Shown piece by piece: positions 12,300 to 26,215 of a stretch of 64,000 nt of DNA. Within the stretch, counting starts at the first letter, position 1, and every line of letters begins with the position of its first letter. Both the position numbers and the translations under genes were made by a program. The DNA comes from Sapria himalayana (lineage: Eukaryota > Streptophyta > Magnoliopsida > Malpighiales > Rafflesiaceae). The DNA is taken from assembly GCA_029783825.1 (NCBI GenBank), contig JAREIK010010186.1, forward strand, positions 1 through 64,000, in the 5' to 3' direction. The notes under the pieces were generated by a model. The model searched no databases. It was not told the DNA's origin and saw only the letters and a list, made by a program, of their open reading frames with translations.

Positions 12300-12620
12300 A
12301 TCATTTCATAACTACCTAGATGGTACATGCGCCATGGCGCACTATGCACCAATGCCAGCGATGATGTGTGATGCTCATGAGCTGGCATGTGGCTTAGTGT
12401 TAGTGGGTGCATAGTCCAGTGGGCAGCAATGCCATGAGATGTGGTGCCGTGGATTCGCAGCCATGGTGCATAACTATTTTGAAGTGCACAGTGTGTGTAT
12501 GGTGTAGTGAACATGGATGTGTGGTTGATGTACTAGACGTGCACCATGTGTATGTTTGATACTGCCATGGTGTAGTGCGTGCAACATGTGGGTTGTGTTC
12601 ATTGGGTTCTTTTTTTATAC
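12300..12620. other. CATG/TGCA-rich compositional island in element A
   Basis: An island of higher GC with recurring ATGGTGCA, CATGGTG and GTGCATG phrases, in strong contrast to the AT-rich flanks. Reading frames across it are rich in His/Met/Thr and look like composition artefacts. Its place upstream of the transposase tail is reminiscent of the triplet-repeat island in element B, though the sequences differ. Confidence 0.55.
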
Positions 12621-12817
12621 GTATCAAAGAGAGTGATTTTCCATGTAGAATCAAGCGAGTAAAAAACTATATAGTTTTATGAAAATGACCACTACTTTGG
12701 TGCTTCCATCACTATTATACTACTATAATAAATGATTAAAGTTAAGTGTGTAATGAAAAATATTATATTTAATTTATTATTATCTAGCAAATTTTTTTTA
12801 TTTTCTATTTTATCACA

Positions 12818-13110
12818 GGAACTCATGGAGCAACGTATGACAGCTGCTTCTCAAATAGTTGAGGGGTTTTGGATCTTTAGATAACTTTTTTGAAGGAAGA
12901 AATGTAGGAAATGAAAGAAGTGAATGATGAGATGAAAGAAATAAAAAAAGCAACACATTAGTAGATGAACTATAAGGAATCACAGTTAGAATTTTTGATG
13001 AGACAGATAGCACATCAAGTTCTAGTAGAGTACCGACTTAAGAGAGCCTAGCACAAATGTACTAGCTAATGATAAATATGATGATTTAGTTTTAAAAGAT
13101 TATATACCTA
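12818..13110 (+). pseudogene. CACTA Transposase_24-type protein, C-terminal tail (degenerate)
   Basis: After a splice-acceptor-like TTTTATCACAG (12809-12819) the sequence reads ELMEQRMTAASQIVE, then after a frame break EEM, a stop, and EMKEVNDEMKEIKKATH, then MNYKESQLEFL. The same order (GAAGAAATGTA.GAAAT, then QHQMSYMES) occurs on the - strand of element B at about 34745-34875. Shared bases and shared stop-codon sites show a common source. The coiled-coil-like Met/Glu/Lys tail is typical of the second protein of plant CACTA elements. The rest of this protein is missing from element A. Confidence 0.7.
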
Positions 13111-13289
13111 TGTATTGTTTTTGTTTTAACCATGTAACTTTTGTATCATAATTATTTCTAAATTATTTTTGGTTTTTGTTAATTATAAAAAATGGTTTAT
13201 AGTATATGTTTTTATTAAATACAAAATAAAATTTTAAAAAATGTAATCAATTTTTTTGTAAAAAAATAAAAGTATAAAAATAAGATTGG

Positions 13290-13601
13290 AATGAAAATAG
13301 CAGGGGATTTTTACCTCGCTAATATAACTATGGAATTTTTAGTATATATTGAATCGAAAATTATTAATTACTACTCTTAATTATGATCAAAATTAGCAAG
13401 GGAAAAATATAATTAGCTAGGGAATTTTTGTCGTTGAAAGATTTGCTAGAAACTTTTTTTTTCTCATTAATATTTGTGACGAGCACTTTTAATTTGAAAA
13501 TTATTTCTATCAATAATCTGTCGTTATTCTATTTTAGAGATGGAATAAGCCCGAATAGTTAGGGAAACTTTCCCTAGCTATATGAAATTTGTTTTGTAGT
13601 G
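13290..13601 (+). repeat. 3' subterminal repeats and terminal inverted repeat of element A
   Basis: Several AGCAGGGGATTTTT, AGCAAGGGAAAAAT and AGCTAGGGAATTTTTGTCG motifs lead to the terminal TTTTGTAGTG at 13592-13601. In CACTA elements such subterminal motifs bind transposase. They parallel those at 25800-26210 on the other strand of element B. Confidence 0.75.
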
Positions 13602-13891
13602 AGATTAATAGATAGATTAATAGATAAATTGATAGATAGATTGATAGATAGATTTGATAGAAATATAGATAGACACCGTGATAAAAAGATATATAGATAA
13701 AGATATAGATAGATAAATAGATAGATAGATAGACAGATAGATTGATAATTAGATAGATAGACAATTGATATAGAGATAGTTAGATAGATAGAAATATAGA
13801 AAGATAGATATATTGAATGACAAATTAATAGAGATATAGTTATAAAGATAGATAGATAGGCAAATAGATATAAAGATAGATAGTATGAATT

Positions 13892-13922
<31 letters not shown>

Positions 13923-14866
13923 TAATAGATAGATAAATAAACAGATAAATAGACAAATAGATAAATAGTTAGACAAATACAAATATATATATATATATAT
14001 ATATTAATAGATAGACAGATAGATTGATTTACAAAATTATAGATAGATTTACAATAAACATATAGATAGACAGATACATAAATTAAAAGATAGATAGACA
14101 AATAAATTGACAGAAAGTTTCACAGAAAAATAGATAGATTGATAGATAGACAAATAGATAGATAGACAGATAGACAAATAGATAAATAGACAAATAGAAA
14201 GAGATATAGATGATAGACAGACATATATATAGACATATAGATAGATAGATAAACACATAGAGAGACAGACAGATAGACAAATAAATAGAGAGACAGACAT
14301 ATAGATAAATAGATTTACACACATATAAACATACAAATATATAGATAGATAGACAAATAGATATACAGATATATAGAAAGATAGATAGACAACAAATAGA
14401 TGGACAGATAGAAAGATTTAGATATACAAACAGATAGACAGATAGATCGATAGATAGACAGATAGAGAGACAAATACATAGATAAATATATAGATAAATA
14501 GATAGATTGATTGACAGATAGATAGATTGTTAAACAAATTGACAAGTAGATTTATAGATATAATGATAGACATATTGATAGATAGATTTAGAGATAGATC
14601 GATAAAGAGATTGATAGAAGATTGATAGATATATTAATAGAAAGATAGATAACTAGATAGATAGATAAATAGATAAATAAAAAATAGAAATATTGAGAAA
14701 TAGATAAAAAGATTTTTAGATTGATTAGTAGAGTGATTAAAAGATAATTGATAGACATATTGATAAACAAATAGATGCAAAAATTGTTAGAAAGATTGAT
14801 AAATAGATAGATTCATAGATATTTATATAGAATGAAAGATAGATAGATAGTTAGAGAGATAGATAG

Positions 14867-14867
<1 letters not shown>

Positions 14868-14957
<90 letters not shown>
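14868..14957 (+). repeat. Compound (CA)n(TA)n microsatellite
   Basis: About 12 CA units pass directly into more than 60 bases of TA repeat with one AAT interruption. It is embedded in GATA block 2. Confidence 0.95.
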
Positions 14958-14961
<4 letters not shown>

Positions 14962-17574
14962 AAGCACATAGATCGATAGAGATTGAAAGATAGAAAGATA
15001 GAAAGTCGGATTGATAGAAAGATAAATAGATGGATAGAAAGATAGACAGATAGATTGATAGATAGACTGATAGATAGAAAGATAGATAAACTAATAGATA
15101 GACAAATAAATAGATAGATAGATATTTATATTGTAAGATTGATAGATAGATTAATAAGCATATTTATAATTAGATAGATAGATTGATTGATATATAGATT
15201 GATCAAAAGATTGATAGTCGAATTTAAAATTAGTTTGATAGATAGAAAGATAGATAGATTGATAGATATATACACATAAAGATAAATATATAGATGGAAA
15301 GTTAGTTAGATAAATAGATAGATAGATAGACAAATAGATATATAGGTAGATAGAGAGATAAATTGATAGGTAGATAAATATATACATAGATAGATAAATA
15401 GACATATAGATAGATAGATAGAAGGATAGACAGATAGATAGATAGACAAAATGATTGATTGATTGATTGATTGATAGAAAGATAGATATAGGACATATAA
15501 ATAAATAGATAGATAAATAGAAAGATTGACATTTAGAAAGGCAAAGAGATAGTATATTGATTGATTGATAGTTAGATAGATGGACAAATAGATAGAAAGA
15601 TAGATAGATATATATATAGACACATAAATAATAGACAAATATAAAGATAGATAGATAGTTTGATAGAGAAATATATAGACATATCATTAGATAGATAGAT
15701 AAATAGATAAATATATATATATATACAGATAGACTAATAGATAGATAGACATATAGATAGGAAAAAAGATAGAATGATAGATAGACTAATAGATAGATAT
15801 ACATATAGATAGAAAGATATACAGAAGATAGATAGATAGTTAGTTAGATAAACAGATAGATAGAGAGATAGATAGTCAGGTTTATAGAGAAATGATATAT
15901 AGAGATATAGATAGACAGATATTGATATATAGTTAGAAAGACACAAAGAAAGATATATAGATAGACAAATAGATAGAAATATAAATAGACAAATATAAAG
16001 ACAGATAATACATAGATAGATAGACAAATAAATAGACAAATAGATAGTTTAATAGACCACTAGGTAGATAGATATATAGATAGATGGATAAATCGAATGA
16101 TATACATATATATAGAATAACATATAGATAGATATATAGATAGATATATAGATAGATTGAAAGGTAAACAGATAGATATACAAATATATAGAAAGAAGAT
16201 AGATAGATATATAGATAAAAAATAGATATACATATACATAGATAGATAGATAGACAAATAGATAGACAAATAAATAGATTGATTGATTGATTGATCGATA
16301 TACTTTTATAGATAGAAAGATAGATAGACAGACATATAGACAAATAGATACATAGATAGGTAGATAGACATATAGATTGACTAAAAAATATATAGATATA
16401 TAAATAGATAGATAGATAGATAGAAAGACATATAGATAGTAAAAGAGATAGACAAATAGATACAAAGATAGATAGTTAAATAGCTAGACAGTTAGATAGT
16501 AAAATAGATTGATAAATAGATATATAGACAAATAGACACACAACAAATAGATAGTTAGTATGCCGGTCATTCAGGCAGACAGTTAATCAGGAAGTCAAAT
16601 AGATAGACAAATAGATATACATATAGATAATCAAATAGATTGACAGATAGATCGAAAGATAGATAGATAGACAAATTGAAAGACAAAAATAGATATATAG
16701 ATAGCTATATATTTAGATTGATTAATAGATAGATACTAAGATGGACAAAATGATAGATATATATTTAGATATATAGATAGACATAGAGAGAGATAGATAT
16801 TTAGACAGACAGACAAATGGATAAATAGATATATATATAAAGAGATATAGTTATAACATAGATAGATTGACAGTTAGATATACAAATAGATAGATATATA
16901 GATAGATAGATTAATAAATAGATATATAGATAGATAGACAAATATATAGACAGATATATAATTAGAAGACAAACAGATAGAGAGACAGACATATAGATAG
17001 GTAGATAGATTGATTGATGATTGAAAATAAATAGATGGATATATAGACATATAGATAGATGGATAAATAGACAGATAGATAGATAGCTATGCAAATATAT
17101 AGACACATTAATAGATAGGTATATACACAAATAGATAGAAAGATAGTTACACAAATAGATAGACATTATTATATATATAGACATATTGATAGACATATAT
17201 ATATTATATATATTATATAATATATATATATATATATAAACATATAGGAAGACATATTAATAGATTGATAGATAGAGAGATAGATAGATAGTTAGATAGA
17301 TAGTTAGATAGATAGATAGAAAGAAAGATAGATAGACAGATTATTAGATTAATACATAGGTAGATAGAAAGAGAGATATATATATAGACAGATAGACATA
17401 CATACTGATAAATAGATAGATAGATAGTTAGATATATAAATATATAAAAAGATAGTTAGAATGATAGTTAGAAAGATATATTGAATGATAGATAGACACA
17501 TAGATTAATTGATACATAGATATATAGATAGACAAATAGATAGATAGATAGATAAACAAACAGATAGACAGACA

Positions 17575-19170
17575 CATAGAAAGGCAGAGAGTCAGATATT
17601 TAAATAAATTGAAAGTCAAATAGATTGCCAAATAGATTAACACACATAATAAATGATACATAGATAGACAGATATAAACACAGATAGATAGATATATAGA
17701 TAGATAGACTATTAAATTGATCGATAAATAGATATATATATATATATAAAAGAAAATTAGATAAACATATAGAAAGATAGATTGATATATAGATAGATAG
17801 ATAGATAGACAGATATAAAAATAGATATATGGATACATATATAGACACATTCATAGATAGATAAATAAATAGTTAGATAGACAGATATAGAGATATGTAT
17901 ATTGATAGACATATAGATTCATAGATAGAAGTATAGATAGATAGATACAAAAATATATAGACAAAAAAGATTGACAAATATAAATATTAATAGATATAAA
18001 AATAGATTGTTAAATAGAAAGATAGATATATAGAAAGATAGATAGAATCTATATAGACAAATTGATAGACAAATAAATAGCCCGATACATAAATAGATAT
18101 ATAGATAGAAAAATACTTATACAAAAAGATGACATATAGATAGAAAATAGATATATAGAAAGATATAATAAATAAAATAGATAGATAAAGAGATAAATAG
18201 ACAAATTGATACACATATATATATACAGATAGATAGATAGATATATATATATATAGATAGATAGATAGTCAAAGAAATAGACAAATAGATTGACATATAT
18301 ATTTATAGATACAAAGAGAAATAGATAAACAAATAGATAGATAGATATATAGACAGACAAACAGATTGATTGATTGATTGATATATAGATTTATAAATAG
18401 ATATATAAATAAAAAAATAGATAGATGGATATATAGACTTATAGTTATACTAACATATAGATTGAAAGATAGATAAATTGTTCTACAAATATATAAATAC
18501 ATTGATAGATAAATATATTGATAGATAGATAGATAAACAGATAGATATATATATATATATTGATAGATAGATAGATAGACAGACATACAGATAGATAGAT
18601 AGATAGATTAACATATAGAAAGACAGATAAATAAATTGATAGATAGAAGGATAGATAGATAGTTAGATAGATAGAAAGATACATAGATTGACATAAAGAT
18701 AAACAAATTGATAGACAAATTATTAGATAGATATATAGATAGATGAATACATAGATAGATAAATAGATTAATAGATAGATATATTGATTAATAGATTGAC
18801 AGATACATAGACAAATAGATAGACATATATATAGAAAGATATATAGATATATAAATTGATAGACATACAGATAGATAGATAGTTAGATATATATATATAT
18901 ATATATATATATAGATTGACAGATAGATAGACAGATAGATAAATTGATAAATAGATAGATAAATAGATAGACAGATAGACACACATATAGGCAAATAGGT
19001 AGACAGACATATAGAAAGAGAGATAGTCAGATATATAAATAAATTAAAAGTCAAGTAAAATGACAAATATATTAACATATAGATAGACACATGGATAGAT
19101 AGACAAATATACAGATAGATAGATAGATATATAGATAGATAGATAGATTGATTGATTGTTATATACATAG
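17575..19170 (+). repeat. Pair of higher-order repeat copies, offset ~1.43 kb
   Basis: The landmark GTCAGATATTTAAATAAATT at 17591 recurs as GTCAGATATATAAATAAATT at 19026. In both cases it is preceded by CAGACA.ATAGAAAG and followed by AAAGTCAA and ATTAACA.AT within 60 bases. These non-GATA bases in the same order are unlikely to arise independently, so a segment of the array was duplicated. The outer limits were not determined. Confidence 0.6.
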
Positions 19171-20629
19171 TTAGATAGATAATTAGATAACATATAGGTA
19201 GACAGATTGATAGATAAATATAACAATAGATAGAGATATAGATAGAGATATAGATAGATAGATAGACAGAAAGAAAGGCAAAAAGATCGACATATACATA
19301 TCTAAACACATAGACAGATAGATAAATAGATACATAGATTGACAAACAGACAGATAGATTGGTATATTGATATACAAATAGATAAATATATAGATAGAAT
19401 TATAAATAGATTGATAGATAGATAGATAGATAGATTGATAGACAAATAGATATAAAATTAGATAGTCAAATAGAAAGATATACATATAGAGAGATAGATA
19501 GAAAGATATCTAGACAAATTGTTGGAGAAATAAATAGACAAATAGATAATTAGATAGATAGATTTGCAGATAGTTAGATAGAAAGATAAACATCTAGATA
19601 AGCAAATAGATAGAGAGATATACAAATAGAATAATAGATAGATAAATAAATAGATAAATATATAGATAGATCTATACATATAGATAGATACTCATAAAGA
19701 TAGGAAGATAGATAGACAGACATACAGACAGATAGATAGTCAATGTGATAGACAACTATATTGATAGATTGATTGATAGAAATATTTTAGATTAATAGAA
19801 AATTGATAGACATATAGATAGACATACGATGGATAGAAAAATAAATTGATTGATAGAAGATAGATCTATATACATACAAATAGATAGAAAGATAGATAGA
19901 TAGATAGATTGATTGATTGATTGATTGACAGATTGATAGTGAGATAAATAGACAGATAGAAATATAGATAGATAAATATATAGATAAATAGATAGATAGA
20001 TAGATTGATATACAAATAGACAAATAAATAGATAAAAAATAGATAAATAGATAGATTTATAGAAAGAAAGAAAGATAGATAGATAGATAACAAATAGGAA
20101 GATAGATAGAGAAATAGATAGACATATATATAGATAGATAGATATATAGACAAATATATAGATATATAGATCAATAGATAAATTGATAGATAAATTGATA
20201 GATAAATTGATAGTTATATAGATAGATAGATAGATAAACACATAGATAGTAAGAGATATAGATAGATATACATATAGATAGATAGATAGACATATAGTTA
20301 GAAAGATATATAGACAGATAGATAGATAATTTGTTAGATAGATGATAGATAGATTGCTAGACATATAGATAGGTAGATAAATAGATACATAGATAAACAT
20401 ATAGAGAGACAAATATATAGACAGATTGATATACATATAAATAAATAGACTAATATATATATATATATAGTTAGATGGATAAACTAATATATAGATAGAT
20501 ATATAGAAGGATAGATAGATAGATAGACACATAGAAAGACATATAGTTAGACATATAGATAGATAAAGAGTTAGATAGATAGATATATAGATAGGTAGAA
20601 AAATAGATAGACAGACAGATAGAAAAATA

Positions 20630-21279
20630 GATATACTTTTAGATAAAGATAGATATACTAGTAGATAGACAAATAGATAGATAGATAGATAGATAGATAG
20701 AGAAAAAAATAAATAAATAAAAATAAATAAAAATATATATATATATATATATATATCGAATGATAGTTAGATTGATAGATAGATTGATATATAGATAGAC
20801 AAATAGATAGATAGATAGATAGATATAAATATAGATTTAAAGATAAATTGATCGATTGATTTATAGAGACGGAAAGATAGACAAATGATAGATAGATAGA
20901 TAGATAGATATATAAATAGAAAGACAGATAGATTGACAAATAGATATACATATCATTTAGACAGATAGATATATAGATAGATAAATATATATACAAATAC
21001 ATAGATAGATATAAAAATAGATAGATAAACATGTAGATAGAAATATAGATAGATAGATAGACAAATTTATAGATAAATTTATAACAAGATTCTTAGATAG
21101 ATTGATTGAAAGATATATAGACATATAGATTGATTGATAGATTGATTGATAGATATGTAGATTGAAAAATAGATAAATTGATAGATAGAAAGACATACAG
21201 ATATGCACAACACACACACACATAAATAGATAAATAGATTGATAGATAGATAGTAATATATATAGTCAAAAAGATAGAT

Positions 21280-21331
<52 letters not shown>

Positions 21332-22803
21332 ATATACATATTGATAGACAAATAGATAGACAGATATAAAGAGAAAAAGATAGATAGATAGATAGATAGA
21401 CAAATTGATAGACAAATAGACAAATTGATAGATAGACACACATATAAAGAAATCGACACTAAGTCAATCAGTTATGTAGGCAATTAGTCTGGTAGGCAAT
21501 GTATATAGATAAATCTATATACATATACATAGATGAATAGATAATCTTATATATTGAAAGATAGATAGACAAATAAAGAAACTAATAGATAGACAAAAAC
21601 AAATAAATAAATAAATAAATACATAATTTAATAAATAAATAAATATATATATCTATATATATATAGACAGATAAATAGACAAAAAGATAGAAAGATATTT
21701 AGACAGATAGATAGACAAAATGGTAGATAGATATTTAGACAAATAGATACACAAAAAGATAGATAAATATTTAAATAGAATGATATATAGATAGATTGAT
21801 AGATATAAAGAAATATATACTTATATATACACACATATATATATATATACATATAGAAAGATAGATAGTTATATAGAGAGTTAGAAAGATAGTAAGGCAA
21901 ATAATTATATAGATATATAGGCAAATAGATGGATAGATAGATAGAAAGATAGACAGATAGTTGATGAATAATTGACAGACAAATAGACAGTTAGATAGAT
22001 AGAAAGATTAATTAAAAGATAGACAGACAGATAGAAAGAAAGAAAGATCGATATATAGATTCTAAACAAGTATACCGACAACTAGACAAACATATAGACA
22101 TTCAGATAGATAGATAGATAGATATGTAGACATATAGATACATAGATAGATAGATAGATAGACAAAAAGATAGATATACAGATAGATAGGCAGAAAGACT
22201 AATAGATAGATAGATAGACAAACATATAAATAGATAGATATATAGACATATTGATAGATAAAAAGACAGATAGATAGAAAAATAAATAAACATATAAGTA
22301 GATAGACATATAGACATGCAAATATATTGAAAGATAGATAAATAGATACATAGACAAATATACACATAGATAGATAGACAGATAGATAGGCAAATAGATA
22401 TAATTTTAGATAGTAAGATAGATATACTAATAGATAGGCAAATAGATATATATATATATATATATAGTTAGATTGATAGATAGATACATAGATAGATATA
22501 TAGATAGACAAATAGACAGATACATAGATAGATATAAATTTTGATTTAAAGATAGATTGGAAGATTGATTTATTGAGAGACAGAGATAGATAGATAGATA
22601 GATAAATAGAAAGATAGATCAATCGAAAATAGATATACATATCATTTAGAGAGATATATATATATAGATAGACAAATAGATATACACATACATAGATAGA
22701 TATAAAAATAGATAGATATAGGTAGATAGATATATAGATAGATAAATTTATAGATAGCTTTATAATAAGATTCATAGATAGATAGATTGAAAGCTATATA
22801 CAC

Positions 22804-22835
<32 letters not shown>

Positions 22836-24100
22836 TGATTGATTAATAGGTATATTGAAAAATAGATAAAGTTATAGATAGATAGACACATACACACACA
22901 CACACACACAGATAGATTGATATATATATAAATAGATTGTAAAATAGATAATTAGTAGACAAATAAATAGATAGCTAGAAAGATAGATAAATAGATAGAT
23001 AAATAGATTGATAGATAGATATAAATATAGTTATTCAAATAGATATAGAGAGAGAGATATAGATATATATATATATATATATATATATTTTTATATTATT
23101 GACTGATAGATATGAAAATCAATATACATATAGATAGACAAATAGATAAACCGATATAAAGAGAGAAAGATAGATAGACAGATAGACAAATCGATAAACA
23201 ATTAGATAGACAGATAGACAAATAGATAGACAGACACACATATAGATAAATAGACACTAAGTCAATCAGTTATGTATGCAAAAAGTCCGGTAGGCAAAGT
23301 ATATAGATATATCAATATACATATACATAGACAAATAGATAATCTTATATATTGAAATATAGAAAAATAAATAGACATATAGATAGATAAACAAATATAT
23401 ATATATATATATAGACAAAAAGATTGATAGATATTTAGATAGATAGATAGACAAAATGGTAGATAGATATTTAGATAGATAGATACACAAAAAGATAGAA
23501 AAATTTTTAAATAGAATGATAATTAGAAAGATTGATAGATATAATATATATATATATATAGAAAGATAGACAGATAGATAGACAGTTAGTTAGAAATATA
23601 GTAAGATAAGTAATTAAATAGATAGATAGACAAATAAATAGCCAAATAGATAGAAATATAGACAAATAATAGACAAATAGATTGATAGACAAATAGACAG
23701 ATATATAGATAAATAGATTAATAAAAAGATAGATAGAAAGATAGAAAAAAGAAGAAAGATAGATTGACAGATTCTAAACAAGTATATCGACAACTAGATA
23801 TATAGATAGACAGACAGATAGATTGATTGATTGATTAATATACAGAGAGATAGATAGACAGATAGATAGATAGAAAGACTTATACATAAATATATAGACA
23901 AACATACAGAGAGATAGATAGATAGATAGATAGATAGGCATATTGATAGATAAAAAGAAAGAAAGATAGATATATAAATAGAGAAATAGGTAGATAGAAA
24001 GATAGACATGCAAATATATTGACACAGATAAATAGAAACATAGACAAATATACAGATAGATAAATAGACAGAGAGATAGATAAATAGTAAAATATATAGA
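20630..24100 (+). repeat. Two-copy higher-order repeat of ~1.7-1.8 kb in GATA block 2
   Basis: Copy 1 (about 20630-22390) and copy 2 (about 22400-24100) share ordered landmarks. TAGATATACTA is followed by TAGA.AAATAGAT; GATTTAAAGATA is at 20833 and 22543; ATATACATATCATTTAGA at about 20944 and 22632; TTATAACAAGATTC at 21079 and TTATAATAAGATTC at 22760. GACACTAAGTCAATCAGTTA is at 21455 and 23253; AGATTCTAAACAAGTATA at 22057 and 23769. Offsets range from 1681 to 1798, so indels accumulated after duplication. Each copy also has one long TA tract just before the GACACTAAGTC island. Confidence 0.82.
21282..21329 (+). repeat. (TA)n microsatellite within higher-order repeat copy 1
   Basis: About 24 uninterrupted TA units. 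The counterpart in copy 2 is the shorter TA tract at about 23065-23088. Confidence 0.9.
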
Positions 24101-24862
24101 AAGATAATAGATATAAATGTATATAGATAGATAGATAAATAGACAGACAATTAGATATAGAGATAGATATATAAATAGATAGTTAGATAGATTGATAGAA
24201 AATTGATATACAGATTGATAGATAGATTAAAAGATAGATAGATAGATAGATAAATAGACAAATATATAGAAAGATAAATAAACATATAGAAATAGATAAA
24301 CATATAGATAGATAAAGATAGATAGATATATAGACTGATAGATATATAGATTGATTCATTTATAGAAAGATAAATAGATAGATAGACAGTTAAAGAGATA
24401 GATAGAATGATAGATAGAAAGATAGATAGACTAAAAGATAGCCTGATGGATAGATATTTATAAAGATAGATAGATATATAGGTAGATTGATAGATAAAAA
24501 AATCGGTAGATTGATAGATAAAAAAATAGATAGATAAATAGTAAAATGAATAGAAAGATTCATAGATACATAGATATATAGATAGAAAGATAGTTTGATA
24601 AATAGAAAGATAGATAGACATATAGATAGGCTGATAGATATACAAAGTTAGATATAAATAGATATAGATAGATATATTGATTGATTGATAGATGTATAGT
24701 TAGATAAACAATAGATATATAGAAAAAAATATAGATAGAAATATGATAGTTAGATATATTGATAGATTATAGATATATAGATAGATAGATAGATAAAGAG
24801 ATAGATAGATAGATAAACATATAGATAGAAATAGATTGGAATATAAAGACAAATATATAGAT

Positions 24863-24897
<35 letters not shown>

Positions 24898-25205
24898 TGG
24901 ACACATAGATTGTCCTATAGTTAGACAGAAATGTTAAAAGATAGATAGACAGATAGATACATTGTTTGATAGACAAATAGATAGATTGATAGATAGATTT
25001 ATAGAAAGAAAATATATAAACATTTAGATAGAAAAATTGATATCTAGATAAAAGGCAAAAACATACATACATACATACATATATATATATTGATAGATAT
25101 ATTGATACACAGATAGATTGATATATAAATAGAAAGAATGATAAAAATATTTACAGATAGATTAAAAGATAGATTGATATATAGATTAATAGACTGGTTG
25201 ATAAT

Positions 25206-25776
25206 AGATATGTACGACACACACACAAGATCTATATATTTGTATATCTATCTATTTATCTATCTGCCTGTCTGTTTATCAATTTGTCTATCTATTTGTC
25301 TATGTATCTGTCTATCTATCAATCAATTTTCTGTCTATTTATCTGTTATTCTAATTGTCTATCTGTAGTCGATCTATATGTCTATCTATCTTTCTATATA
25401 TCTATATATCTTTCTATCTATCTATCTATCTATGTATGAATCTATCTATGAATTTGTCTATCGATCTATCTATTTAACTTTTTATCTATCTACATATCTA
25501 TTTAAATTTTTATCTATCTATCAATCTTACTATCTATATTTTTGTCTATCTATCTATCTATATGTTTATCTATCTGTTTATCTATCTTTCTATCTATTTT
25601 GCTGAAAATCTATCGATCTATAAGACCATCTATTTATCTATCAATTTTCAGACTATATACCTATGTATCTATTGGTTATCTATCTATCTATCTATCTATC
25701 TTTCTATCTCCGTTTCAATCTATTTATCTATTTATTTTTATGAATTCTATCTGTCAATATATATATATCTATATAT
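25206..25776 (-). repeat. GATA array with reversed polarity (TCTA on + strand)
   Basis: After a short ACGACACACACACAAGATC junction at about 25213-25231 the repeat reads TATC/TCTA on the + strand, i.e. GATA on the - strand, up to the terminus of element B. This is the only long stretch of the opposite polarity in the window. An inversion breakpoint or an inverted duplication axis at about 25.21 kb is the simplest reading. Confidence 0.9.
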
Positions 25777-26215
25777 TACTACAAAAAAATCCAAGACAAC
25801 TAAGGACAATTCCCTAGCCACTCGGGTTTTTTTTGCTAAATGGCATATAGCAACGGATTAACAATGGATGCTTTCCCAATCTAAAGTGCTCGTCGATATA
25901 AATTCGCAAGGGAAAGTTTTCCTTTCTAAAAAATTTTAGCAATGAAAATATCCCCAGCTAAAATAATAATTTTCCTACCTAAATTAGCAAGCTAAATGGT
26001 AGTTTCCATCGCTAAATGGATATACCAATGTAGGCTTTCCCAATCTAGTGTTCTCAATGCTAAAAATTAGAGAGGGAAATAGTCCATAGCAAAAAATTTT
26101 AGCATCGAAAAAATCCCTAGCTAAAATATTAATTTTCATATCTAAATTAGTAAGGGAAAAATCCCTAGCTAAATTAGCAAGGGAAAATTCCCTAGCTATT
26201 TTCATTTCAAAACTT
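25777..26215 (-). repeat. 3' terminal and subterminal repeats of element B
   Basis: The terminus is followed by CCCTAGCCACTCGGG and many copies of AGCAAGGGAAA, TCCCTAGCTAAA and TTCCCTAGCTA in both orientations. The pattern matches the 3' end of element A at 13290-13601. These are presumed transposase-binding motifs. Confidence 0.8.

Larger units (their letters stand above)
10431..13601 (+). mobile_element. CACTA (En/Spm) element A, reduced copy; left end uncertain
   Basis: The right boundary is clear: TTTTGTAGTG ends at 13601 (CACTACAAAA on the other strand) and GATA array starts at once. About 30 bases inward is GCTAGGGAAAG..TTTCCCTAACTATTCGGG (other strand), which aligns with the 3' end of element B (CCCTAGCCACTCGGG). 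Subterminal AGCTAGGGAATT and AGCAAGGGAAAA motifs lie at about 13390-13440. The transposase tail at 12818-13110 puts the element on the + strand. CACTACC occurs at 10431 beside block 1, but the next bases do not match the family terminus, so the left end is probably lost. TAG before 10431 and AGA after 13601 do not form a target duplication. Confidence 0.72.
13602..25205 (+). repeat. GATA/TAGA tetranucleotide array, block 2 (~11.6 kb)
   Basis: Same degenerate TAGA-family repeat and + strand polarity as block 1. It starts flush with the CACTA terminus of element A. (TA)n tracts lie at 14893-14957, about 17195-17238, 18893-18912, 20733-20756, 21282-21329, 23065-23088 and 24866-24894. CA tracts precede or replace some of them (14868-14892, 21208-21222, 22890-22909). 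Non-tetranucleotide islands occur, such as GCCGGTCATTCAGGCAG at about 16562. Long duplications show the array evolved partly by kilobase-scale exchange (separate entries). No gene was seen. Confidence 0.97.

Noticed and set aside
12296..12654. Two overlapping His/Thr-rich - strand frames
   Set aside because: They follow from the CATG/TGCA-rich composition; the two frames overlap and neither resembles a known protein.
13534..25072. Similar Ser-Ile-Tyr-Leu frames in block 2
   Set aside because: Same tetranucleotide artefact. The + strand frames at 25138-25861 are the mirror image caused by the polarity switch.
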